From NCBI GenBank assembly GCA_004151065.3, contig NWUY0300001186.1, positions 47,783-59,938 of the forward strand: DNA of 12,156 nucleotides. Reading direction: 5' to 3'. The notes beneath the pieces are model-generated. The model had not been told where the DNA came from. It worked only from the letters and a program-made list of their open reading frames with translations, and searched no databases. Origin of the DNA: Larix sibirica (lineage: Eukaryota > Streptophyta > Pinopsida > Pinales > Pinaceae). A program made the translations under genes and the position numbers. This document shows, piece after piece, positions 1 through 8,099 of the stretch (position 1 is its first letter; every line of letters starts with the position of its first letter).

Positions 1-362
1 TGTAGATCTTTAATTTGTTGTTGAAGCTGGTACAACTCTGAATCTTGGCATTCTAATTTCTTTTGGGATTGCATAATTACTTTATCTTTGTCGATAAGGA
101 GTTTGTTCCAATGTGTTATCTCTCCTTCTACTATACTCTTGTCAAATTTCCTCTTGATATCTTGATTTTGTAATTTTTTATTGAGTTTCCTTTCATCCTT
201 TAATTCATTTATTTGTGCGAGCAACTCTTCATTATGATTTGTTTGGTCATAAATAGTCTTTTCTATGAATTCAATGACAATTTGTAATTTTCTCTTATCC
301 TCTCGATAACAAACTAGTTCATCTTCTAATTTTTTTATTTGTAATTTTGATCTATACTCCAT
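1..362 (-). CDS. Partial coiled-coil protein of a minus-strand LTR element, cut by the window edge
   Basis: Read on the minus strand from an ATG at 362-360, this frame is open for 120 codons to the window edge, although the DNA is AT-rich and stops would be expected often. In-frame TGA lies two codons upstream, so this ATG is the first possible start; its context (A at -3, G at +4) is favourable. The product is rich in Lys, Glu, Gln and Leu and has no proline in the visible part. Hydrophobic residues recur about every 3-4 positions (for example KKLEDEL near residues 10-16 and ELYQLQQQIKDL at the end), as in a long alpha-helical coiled coil. It lies downstream of the PBS and G-poor leader at 561-1583, so it is probably the first ORF (gag-like or accessory) of that element. 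No family was recognised. A coiled-coil virion-associated protein of a caulimovirid-type element is a weaker alternative. The absence of stops suggests the element is younger than its neighbour. Confidence 0.6.
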   Translation of the reverse strand, partial: MEYRSKLQIKKLEDELVCYREDKRKLQIVIEFIEKTIYDQTNHNEELLAQINELKDERKLNKKLQNQDIKRKFDKSIVEGEITHWNKLLIDKDKVIMQSQKKLECQDSELYQLQQQIKDL

Positions 363-560
363 TGTTCATTACTTCGAATTATATTCTTTATTTTACTTCT
401 TTGACAATAAATGGACACAAAAAGTGAAAGAACCCCCAATGCGGTCCTTATGTGAATAGCTTAATTCCTCCTTTGACAAAGTTTAATAACCTTTTATTTT
501 ATGTATGTAATCCTTTTATGTAAGTATAACTTTGAAATTTAATATATTATTATTATTATT
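363..560 (-). other. AT-rich stretch upstream of the coiled-coil ORF
   Basis: This short AT-rich stretch lies between the G-poor leader and the ATG at 362. It contains a run of TTA/TAT triplets near 541-575 and no open frame of note. I infer that it is the promoter-proximal end of the element's leader. Confidence 0.35.
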
Positions 561-1490
561 AATAAATTATATACATATATATGAAATGGATTGGATTAGG
601 GTTTTAAACCTTAAACGTTGGTGGAATTGAACGTATGGTGAATGAGCAATGTATGGTAATGTATTAATGGAGCAGTGAGAAACAACTGGTGTGTGAGGGA
701 TTGGAGTGGAGGGAAACCGTGGATGGAAGGAGGAGTTTATGAAGAGTGGGAGTGTGAGAGTGGAAGGAAAGAGTAGGAGCAAGGAAGGAATTTCATGTAT
801 GGAATGAGTGTGGAGGAGTTTGCGATGTGTGGAACAATGGGAGTAAAGGAGATGAGGGAGGTTATTGGTGCGATGAGGAACGAGGAACGCACCCGTCGAC
901 ATGAGGAGCATTGAGTTGGTATACATGAGGGAAAAAAGAGGGGATCTATGTGAGGGAAGGAATTGAAGAATGGTGGGAATGACGGTGTAGGCATAGAGAA
1001 AATGGGGGCATAGGGTGTATATTGTGAGGGGGGGTAGGACGTAGAAGGGTAGGTGGAGTGTGAAGTGTGGGCGTAACAAAGGGTAGGGAGATGGAACAAT
1101 TAGGAACAGGAGTAATGTAGAAAAATTGAGAAGGGAGAATGTAATGAAGAGTGGCGTGGATATGGGATGAGAGTCACATAGCTTTACTTGGAGTGGGATG
1201 TGTGGGAAAGGACCCAGGAATGCTATGATTGGAAGGGTATGAAGGGAGGATTGTGGGGGTAGGGAGGGATATGGAGATCACGTGGAGGAGGAAATGAGTT
1301 ATAGGTTAGAAGGGATAAGAGGAGGGAGAATGGATGTGTCAGGTTGGTTGGAAACGCAATGAGGGGGTGTAGGATTGGAGGGAAAGGAGTGAGTGATGTG
1401 AGGGTGCGATTTGGTGTAATGGGTAAGGAGAGGAGAAAATGTTAAGGAGGATTATTATTTTCCTTTCAATAAATATTTGATTTGAAAATT
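561..1490 (-). other. Extremely G-poor (element strand) leader of the minus-strand LTR element
   Basis: From about 620 to 1440 the plus strand is rich in G and nearly lacks C. Row 1261-1320 has 25 G and 2 C, and row 1381-1440 has 27 G and 1 C. On the minus strand this is a C/T/A-rich sequence almost free of G. Because TAG and TGA need G, long minus-strand frames appear here (567-1079 and 737-1099). They begin with TTG, encode low-complexity Pro/Ser/His/Leu-rich peptides and are best read as by-products of composition. The stretch lies between the PBS (1571-1583) and the coiled-coil ORF (362), so I interpret it as the untranslated leader of the element. No tandem period was obvious by eye. Confidence 0.5.
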
Positions 1491-1570
1491 ACCAGAAGCC
1501 TAATGTGGTCAAAGACTTGATTTCGAGAATCTCTGAAAAGTGATGGCAAAAGGTCGATGCCTAAGCTAAG

Positions 1571-1583
1571 GGATCTAATACCA
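1571..1583 (-). other. Primer binding site resembling initiator tRNA-Met
   Basis: The minus strand reads TGGTATTAGATCC directly after the LTR terminus, separated by one base (1584). It matches the common plant retroelement PBS TGGTATCAGAGC, complementary to the 3' end of initiator tRNA-Met, at 10 of 12 positions. The two differences could be decay. This site fixes the orientation: the LTR at 1585-2288 is a 5' LTR and the element runs leftward. Confidence 0.6.
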
Positions 1584-1587
1584 ATGT

Positions 1588-1608
1588 TGTGAACCAACCC
1601 GGTTCACA
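1588..1608. repeat. Perfect hairpin at the U5 end of the LTR
   Basis: TGTGAACC and GGTTCACA form a perfect 8-bp inverted repeat around the 5-base loop AACCC. It lies three bases inside the LTR terminus. Confidence 0.7.
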
Positions 1609-1690
1609 CACGAGCTATACGAAGGACAAGAAAAAATAATACATAATGGAAATAAATATAAATAATGAGTAATATGAAAATGAGATGATT

Positions 1691-1700
1691 TATAAATATA
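1691..1700 (-). promoter_or_regulatory. TATA-like box of the LTR promoter
   Basis: The minus strand reads TATATTTATA, about 105 nt before the LTR's U5 terminus. The position suits an LTR promoter, but the surroundings are AT-rich, so a chance match is possible. Confidence 0.3.
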
Positions 1701-1953
1701 GAAATTCCCATGTATATAATCATTAAAGGGCATAATAGTGTTGGTTATCCTCTTCTTTCTCTACTTTCCTTGGGGCTGACCCAGGTTTTGCGAGGTTCTT
1801 TCTAGTCTTTGGTCCAACAAAATCCCCTTTACTGGCCCTTTCGGCATCAACCTCCGAGCAGGCTNCTTTGTCTTTACTTTGTTGGAGCTCTGTTGTCCTT
1901 TTTCATCGCTTCTCTAGTTCTGACGCTTCTTCTGACAATCGCAGTTCTTTGCA

Positions 1954-2028
1954 TGGTGCATCTCTAACATTGTCATGGCGCATCTCTGACATTGTCATGG
2001 CGCGGCTCTGACATTGTCATGGTGCATC
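1954..2028. repeat. 22-bp tandem repeats, three full copies plus a partial
   Basis: Copies begin at 1954, 1976 and 1998, with a fourth partial copy at 2020. The unit is TGG(T/C)GC.. followed by CTCT.ACATTGTCA, with only a few substitutions between copies. They lie in the U3-like part of the putative LTR, where such repeats often act as enhancers; that role is inferred. Confidence 0.8.
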
Positions 2029-2039
2029 CTTTGCACCAT
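2019..2039. repeat. Perfect 8-bp-stem hairpin after the tandem repeats
   Basis: ATGGTGCA and TGCACCAT flank the 5-base loop TCCTT. The left arm is the beginning of the partial fourth 22-bp repeat. Confidence 0.7.
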
Positions 2040-2271
2040 TCCGCTTCTTCACTCTTCACTACTGTAGCTGAAAGTCCGTCGCTTCATTCATAACTGCTCC
2101 AACTACCTTTACCATCCTTAGTACTTCGCCTTTACTAAGGGTACAAATCCTTATCTTCCACTTTGCTTCGCTCCATACCTTGCTCCCAGGAATTGCGTAT
2201 TTGTTTCTCCCAAAACTGGTTGATGTTACGCCTCACCTAACTTGTACTTTCACCACCAAAACTTCTTCCAC

Positions 2272-2286
2272 TTGGGCTACGCCCAA
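2272..2286. repeat. Hairpin at the U3 end of the LTR
   Basis: TTGGGC-TAC-GCCCAA is a 6-bp perfect stem with a 3-base loop, two bases inside the proposed LTR terminus at 2288. With 1588-1608, each LTR end carries a hairpin. Confidence 0.6.
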
Positions 2287-2288
2287 CA

Positions 2289-3156
2289 CTTATTATTGAT
2301 ATTCTAGTACATATATGTATTGTTATTTATGTCCATAACATGCTACATCATTATTACAACCGATTATTTAACCATGTGGACTGAGGATGAACCTGTAAAA
2401 TATTGTTCTGCAAAAATACAAGCTCGATTCATATTCAAGAATATCATTTCCCATTTCATATGTCATAGAATTCTCACTAGTAACCAAGGTATGCATTTCA
2501 TGAGTAATACAATTGTTGCATCAACCCGGGAATTTCTCATCTAGCACCATAAAAGTAGTCCATACCATCCTCAAGCAAATGGAACAGTATAAGTTTTTTT
2601 TAATAAGATTCTCGAAATAAGACTAACTAATGTATGTTCTACCATTCGTGATGATTGGGATAAATGTATTCCTATTATATTGTTAGCTTACTAAACTACT
2701 CCTAAAATATTGCACAAGTATTTTCCATTTCAGTTAATTTATGGGAGGGAATTTGTCATGCGGGAATAATTTGTTGTTCCTAGTATGTACATTTCTCATG
2801 CTACACATATTACAAAAGAAGAGTCAGTTGTAGAACAATTGGGATACTTGATGCATATGGAGGAATCAAGGTTTCTTGTTGATTTTCATGCCATGGCAAA
2901 AAAAGCATGGAAAAAGGCATGGCATGATCAACATATCAAGACCAAACATTTTTTTAAATTTTACTTAGTGGTTCTCTATGATAGTCGGTAACTTAAGAAT
3001 CACAGGAAGCTTTAGATACATTGACTCGGATTGTTTATTGTAGAAGAGTTGTGAGAATTAGGTGTTGTATGTCTTGTGCAACTCTATTGTGTTCTCAAAC
3101 TCTGATGGGTGAATGTTGCATGCCTAAATCCCTACAGCTCAAGCTATTAATTTCAA
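2289..3156 (+). pseudogene. Ty3/gypsy integrase remnant (catalytic core and C-terminal region)
   Basis: One plus-strand frame, without frameshift from about 2320 to 3156, matches the plant Ty3/gypsy integrase. Recognisable blocks are TTDYLTMW (first catalytic Asp), [52 protein letters not shown] and VLYDSR. A degraded tail near 3010-3145 still recalls the usual LGPYIVEE...VNG.RLKPY segment. The frame carries about ten stops (2542, 2590, 2692, 2767, 2992 and later). The second catalytic Asp of the usual TSDQG motif is Asn, and the codon expected for the catalytic Glu after NGTV is TAA, so the enzyme would be dead. Reverse transcriptase, RNase H and the zinc-binding N-terminal domain are absent. 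The remnant starts where the LTR at 1585-2288 ends, as expected if that element inserted here. No chromodomain was seen. Confidence 0.9.
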
Positions 3157-3739
3157 TGTTTGGATACTCTCATTGCAAGGAGTAAGGTAGGGTAGGTCCA
3201 TATGGGTATGTTTTATTTACAGTTTCACTTTGAGTCTAGGTTGGCATACCAATCATCTTAGTGGTGTCATGTCTAGTTTCTCTTGTCATGTCAATTTAAT
3301 TTTCATTACACAACATGAATGTGGTTGTGGGGGGAATACGACCACCAACACTATATCCCGCTAAGTTTTAGCATCTAGAATGGATTTTAGGAGTCTAGTT
3401 TTCCATACTCCACTAAGAATCTATATTGTATCGTGAAGTGAAAGAATTTACTGCAATCCTTAAAAGTGATTAGACTTGTTTTAGGTTTCTATATGTCCAA
3501 TCATTGATTAATGACTCCTACATTAATAGAAAAAATATATGGTATCTCTACACCTTTATTCATTAAATGAGTCTATCAAGTCATGTCATTATCGCACCCA
3601 ACTAAGTAAAACCACATAATTTTTATGAAGTACTCGCATTTTCTTTGTGTATCCATTGATCATAATGTTGGATCCCTCTCAATTTTTTTGCAACTTGCAG
3701 CTAAAGTTTTGTTGAGAGAACCCAACCCATCATCTCCTT
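3157..3739 (+). other. Noncoding spacer between integrase and the second decayed ORF
   Basis: No convincing frame or RNA gene was found here. A G-rich tract at 3321-3335 (GTGGTTGTGGGGGGA) could be a degenerate polypurine tract, but no LTR start could be fixed after it. The rest is AT-rich and unassigned. It probably belongs to the same old gypsy element. Confidence 0.4.
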
Positions 3740-6591
3740 ATGTATCAACATCGATCAGTTTCCATGGGAAAGGCTTCAGGAAACAAAGAACTAGCATCTA
3801 AAGAATATCTAAGGTTGAAGTAATCTATCCCAACTGAAATTTGTGACCCAAGGGTGGAAATCATAGGTGACTTGCACAGAAAAGTCGAGCAAACACGGTT
3901 GGTTGACTGCAATTTTTTTTATGGGGATTTTCTCCTAGATATGTGACCTAAGGTATACATAGATTACATGCCATTGGAGACAAAGAGCTAATCACAGTTT
4001 TGAAACCCTCTTTTGAGCCCATACGTAAATCAACTTTGGTTTTCCTTCATGACCTACCAGTGTTTAGTACCATTGAGGAAGTTTTGAAGTGTACCAAATT
4101 CCTCATTAGCAGAGTGAATGGCCACTCCTTGCAACTAGATGGAGCATGCCCCACTCACGTCAATGACATACACTTGCTCATCATCCTATCCATGGAAGAG
4201 CATGATGTCTCTTAATAATTCTAGGGGGGTGGGAAGCATGGGTGGAAGAAGGAAAATTCAAATCTCTATGATCAGTATGGTACCAAAAGGGGTGGCTGAG
4301 GTGCCATCATCTCCCTCATCAATAATCCGTAGGTAAAATTCACCTATTAGCTCATTTCTAAACGAATTATGTGTAAATATACCCATGGCAAGTGAATTTT
4401 GTATACCCTGCCAATTATTGAGCTATATGTCTAGGGATTCCAATTAAAGTGGTGCAAGATTCTCCTGGATGAGCTCCTGCAAGCTTGTGTAGATACTCAT
4501 GCCACATCTAGTTATTTCATTTTGGTTATCTGCTAGTTGGTTTTTTTCCATGTGGAAGTTGAAACCTCCCGAAGGATGGGAACTACCACCCGAAGGATGG
4601 GAACTACCACCATAGATTATTGCTCTCCTTCCGAGGAAAAATAAATGGGTCATGAAAGGGGAGGTCATATGGAAGAGGAAAGTGGTTGAGGTTGTATCCA
4701 ATCTAGATACCAATCAAGAACAAGAAATGGATCCCTCCTCCAGTGTGCCAAAGCTCCCTATAGTCTTAATTCTGTTATCTCATACTCTACATAGATTTAT
4801 GGTAAGGAATTCAAGTCTTATCTCAAGACTGTAGCTCAATTTTTGCAAGGGACAACCCCAAATAATATGAGAGTGGTGAGGGCCCTAACCACACACCCAT
4901 CGGAGATTGTTGCAGAAGGACCCTCCTCTACTTTGGTTGTTCCCACGCCCTCTCTTCCTATTACAGAAGCAATACCAACATCATCTACAGAGCCAACCAT
5001 TCAAGAATTTCCAATACTAGGATCTAAGCATGTGATAGGATCAATTATGGATATGTTTCCCTCTTTACAATACTTTGAAATCAATAAGCACTCCCACCAT
5101 TATTAACATAGAAGATGACAAGCCAAAGACCATGTGGACTATGATAGGAGTTTCGGTTATTCATGAGTTTAAACATACTCTACCAAGCCGCGCAAAGAAG
5201 CTCACAACCATCGAGATTGAGGTGAAGCCTGGAGGGGATATTGATAGCACTTTCCTTGGAGGGACTAATGTTGAGAACATAGAGCAAGACACTAGTGGAA
5301 ACAGTGGTGGAGACCTCCCATAGTCTTCCGCACCTCCCACCACAAATGAGATGACAATAATCAACTCCCCTCCTAAGGTTTTTATAGGGTAGGTTCGCAA
5401 AGAAGAATTCCCTAAATTAATCCCGATTAATCCCCCTCCCTCCTTTTCCTCCATAGATAGTATATCTGTCATGGAGCAACTCCAATAGCTTGTGCAATAT
5501 CTAGAGCATTGTCGGGTGATGTTGTATATTTTTTAAGAGCATACTAACATTGTTCCATTTTTATTGAGGATGCATAGAGAAGGATCTGGAAATAGGCATC
5601 AAGATCACAGACAGAAGTAGAGGTACAAACATTTGATAAGTTAGATCCATCAAGTACTAGTGGGAAACCATTCAATTAAAATACTCTAATTGAAGTTTCC
5701 TCCTCCATTGCATATATGCAAGACTATTCCACTCCCCAACTCTTACAGATGATGCATGCCTCTACCACTGAAGTGGATACTAGGATGGTAAAGGTAGAAC
5801 AAGATCAGTAGGTTGCGCTAGTGGCCTATCAAGATATCGAGGTCCAACTCGCCATTTCCCTTGTAGAAAGAGATGTAGAATATCACACCTAACAAGAATA
5901 AAATCATGTGGTAGATGTGATCTCCAATTAGTTGGCCAAGATTTGGCCAAAGTTGCAACAACAACACCCTAGCATCCCTGCAGAAACCTCCTATGACAAC
6001 CCCTGGGATGGTATTCAGCTACTCTACTCCTCCTAAATGACTATGTAGACTGAAATTGGCACACTATAGTAAGAATTGGACACCATAAAAGGTCAAGATA
6101 TGCAACAATATCAAGAACTCAATGCCTAGCTACCTTTGATCATAGTAGACATCTGCACTACCCAAGATCACTTTCGAAGTCACAACACAAAGCAAATCCA
6201 TATTCTCCACTTTCCCAATATTGGATGGGTTTGATTGAGAAGAGAAAAAATCTTGTGGATGAGTTATGAGAAAGGATTAAGCCGCATTAATGCAGAGGCA
6301 CGGGCCATGACCAATCCCCTCAAGCAATAGTGAAACTTCGAATAAATTCAATTTTTTGAAAACCAACTTGATGCCCTGCATGAAGTCATCGTTGCTACAA
6401 ATAAAACTATATGCAACTTCAGGCCTCCATCCTAATAAACCTACCTTACACTACATCAATTATCATCTTTTCTAGATTCCAAATGGCAGGCCTTAGAACA
6501 AAAACTCCTTCTGCACGAAACAGTGAGAAACCCCAGGCATTTATCGTTAATGCCAATATTTTGTTGGGAAAATGCAAGGCATGGGTTCTAA
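3740..6591 (+). pseudogene. Long decayed ORF downstream of pol; possible plant-mobile-domain-like N-terminal half and Gln-rich coiled-coil end
   Basis: This is a mosaic of plus-strand frames that reads as one ruined protein of roughly 900 residues. Frame 2 runs about 3740-3996, frame 1 about 4000-5105, frame 2 about 5075-5520, and frame 1 about 5590-6591, implying at least three frameshifts. Protein-like blocks include HVNDIHLL with SMEEHDVS (about 4156-4212), LYDQYGTKRGG (about 4264-4296), and LPIIELYV followed by KWCKILLDELLQACVD (about 4411-4488). The 'DIH.L..LS..G..V' and 'Y.T.RGGRGA' style recalls plant mobile domain or related plant transposon proteins, but only faintly. About 4840-5460 is rich in Pro, Ser and Thr. 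The last third is rich in Gln and Glu and coiled-coil-like. In 5692-6591 about fifteen in-frame stops occur without a frameshift, many in Gln-rich contexts. Its place after integrase is that of a third or env-like ORF. It could instead be a separate nested element. Confidence 0.45.
4568..4609 (+). repeat. Exact 21-bp tandem duplication
   Basis: Two identical 21-bp copies (CCCGAAGGATGGGAACTACC plus A) lie head to tail. The length is a multiple of three, so the duplication preserves the frame of the decayed ORF that contains it. Confidence 0.85.
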
Positions 6592-6882
6592 ATTTAGAAT
6601 AATTATAGATCAGAGCCCTCTTAGTGGTTCCCTAGTTGGTCCCTTCATTTTAAGGGTCAATGGAGTAGCAGGTTTGACTCAAGGAAGTCAACTATTATGG
6701 TTAGGGCTTGTTGGCCCATTCATTTTGAATACTTGTTCGCATAAGATAGGTAGGTAGTCAAGATAGAAAGGATTGTGGAAAGGGGACACAAAGGAGGATA
6801 AGATGGACAGCTAATGTGCCCATAGAAACAAATCAAATTTGAAAATCGCCTTAACGATTGGAACTAACCATCCGAGTTATAC

Positions 6883-6908
6883 AAGAAGGAGAAAAAGAGG
6901 GAAGGAAA
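6883..6908 (+). other. 26-nt uninterrupted purine run, possible polypurine tract
   Basis: Only A and G occur from 6883 to 6908. Length and location suit a polypurine tract of a plus-strand retroelement, but no TG-beginning LTR follows immediately, so the role is uncertain. Confidence 0.3.
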
Positions 6909-7034
6909 TAGGTTCACATTAGAGTTGGTTACAAGGGTTGATTTGTGTCACCATTAGTGATAGAAGATCGAGAACGGGCAGGGACAAGTTCCTCAATGTA
7001 ATAGGTGGGGTCTTGGAACCAAGGGGATGGTTGC

Positions 7035-7050
7035 GAGACACATGTGTCTC
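7035..7050. repeat. 16-bp perfect palindrome
   Basis: GAGACACATGTGTCTC is its own reverse complement. It lies about 25 bases before a second 12-bp palindrome, TATTGATCAATA (7077-7088). Confidence 0.85.
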
Positions 7051-7076
7051 TAGATTGTAACCTCTTGAATGTACTC

Positions 7077-7090
7077 TATTGATCAATAAG
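7077..7090 (+). terminator. Possible degenerate polyadenylation region
   Basis: AATAAG at 7085-7090, one base from AATAAA, follows a T/G-containing stretch in the LTR-like region. The 12-bp palindrome TATTGATCAATA overlaps it. This could be the R region of an old LTR; the evidence is compositional only. Confidence 0.2.
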
Positions 7091-7250
7091 AAACAAGAAG
7101 TGTTGGTGCGCTATTTAAAGTTTCATGTTTGATATGTGTATATGATTAATCTTCTTTGTATTTTCTTTCTATTTGCAATGCATGATCAATAGAGGATGTT
7201 ATTTTAGTTTCACTTTTCATTACGTAACCTAATAATTGTTTAGAATGAAT

Positions 7251-7768
7251 CCTATGAACCCTCACTCATCTCTTCATTATTACTTCCCTCATGTTCCACT
7301 AGTCCTAGCGGTGCTTCAGGTAAGACGTTAATCGCTTTGAGGAGGAATGGAAATGTCAAAGCATCTATACTACAGCGATACTTTGTTATCCCTTCCACAA
7401 AAACCTAGTCTTTAAACCTTTTGCTCCAATAATTATCAAATTATATAAGCCAAAAAAACATAAAAATGATCTATAACTTCATGGAAAATCATTTGCAAGT
7501 TCAAACACTCCTTTAGTGTTACCATACTAACATCAGATTTATTAAAAAGATATAAAATGTTTCATAAAATTGTTGAAATTTGCTCATGAATTTTGACTCA
7601 CCATTAGAGTCTACATTATCTTCATATGAATTATTCAATAAAGATGTAAATGACCTACATTCTTATCTATTATCATTGAATGTATTATTTCAAACTACAT
7701 ACATCTCTAACATTTTAAATATCAAAAGATGAACCATATCTATTATTGGGTTAAAAATTAAAACTACA
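7251..7768. other. AT-rich sequence with no recognised feature
   Basis: I see no coding frame, RNA gene or clear repeat here. The sequence is AT-rich and full of stops on both strands. Confidence 0.6.
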
Positions 7769-7931
7769 TTAAAAACCAATGGAATGTATCCTCCCCAAAT
7801 CCTTTACAAAGTAAGTAAAAACCAAAGGAATGGGGAGGGGGCATTATGATAAAAAGCCCACTCCGCTACCAATCAAAGCAAATGAATGGAGAGAGAAACT
7901 TCCCCATTAGCCCCCACTCATTCTATTGTTA
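7769..7931. mobile_element. Possible MITE-like short inverted-repeat element
   Basis: The left end AACCAATGGAATG (7774-7786) and the reverse complement of CATTCTATTGTT (7919-7930) match with one gap and one mismatch, enclosing about 160 bp. Inside are an imperfect hairpin (7790-7805 with 7824-7838, CCTCCCC...GGGGAGG) and a diverged direct copy of the left end (AAAAACCAAAGGAATG, from 7817). Size and structure fit a miniature inverted-repeat element, but no superfamily or target duplication was recognised. Confidence 0.3.
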
Positions 7932-8099
7932 AAAAAAATATATTATTTGTTAAATTTATTCTATTATATGCTATTACTTACTATAATCATTAGTCAATAC
8001 CACATTAATTTGTAATATTACAATTAGTAATATTTTTATTATGAGTTGTATTAGTAATAATATGCACACTATACTGCATGATATAAGTATAAGGAATCT
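7932..8099. other. Very AT-rich flank of the CpG-rich island
   Basis: This stretch is dominated by A/T runs and TAAT/ATTA motifs, with no feature. It forms a sharp compositional boundary with the GC-rich block that begins near 8100. Confidence 0.6.

Larger units (their letters stand above)
1585..2288 (-). repeat. Putative 5' LTR of a minus-strand retrotransposon
   Basis: The plus strand begins TGTTG at 1585 and ends CAACA at 2288, giving 5-bp inverted termini and a 704-bp LTR. The left edge is supported by the adjoining PBS. The right edge is supported by the start TGTTGGGC on the minus strand and by integrase-like sequence beginning immediately outside. In element orientation, the U3-like part contains 22-bp tandem repeats and several hairpins. 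A TATA-like site follows at 1700-1691, leaving about 105 nt of R/U5. The target duplication outside the LTR would be CTTAT (2289-2293), but the other end lies outside the window. The exact right boundary is inferred from the terminal repeat alone. One N is present at 1865. Confidence 0.55.
6592..7250 (+). repeat. LTR-like noncoding region, possible 3' end of the gypsy element
   Basis: This stretch follows the decayed ORF and lacks protein-like frames. It has a purine tract at 6883-6908, a palindrome at 7035-7050, and a possible polyadenylation region near 7060-7090. It also has a diverged direct repeat (GTTGG..CC.TTCATTTT at 6635-6651 and 6710-6726). These fit the 3' end of an LTR element, but no partner LTR lies in the window and neither terminus can be fixed, so the call rests on position and style. 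Confidence 0.3.

Noticed and set aside
567-1099. Two long minus-strand frames of 170 and 120 codons
   Set aside because: They start with TTG, are low-complexity, overlap each other in different frames and lie in DNA with almost no G on that strand, where TAG and TGA are naturally rare.
1-1583. Endogenous pararetrovirus reading of the left end
   Set aside because: A tRNA-Met PBS and a coiled-coil protein would fit, but the TGTTG...CAACA boundaries with adjoining PBS favour an LTR element, and no movement or capsid motif is visible.
1954-2028. Repeat array as a CRISPR
   Set aside because: The units are directly contiguous with no spacers and lie in plant LTR sequence.
3321-3340. G-rich tract as the polypurine tract of the gypsy element
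   Set aside because: It is interrupted by T residues and no LTR terminus could be identified after it, so it is mentioned only within the spacer entry.
6562-6591. TGTTGGG as the start of the 3' LTR
   Set aside because: The sequence before it is not purine-rich, and the Gln-rich decayed frame continues through it.
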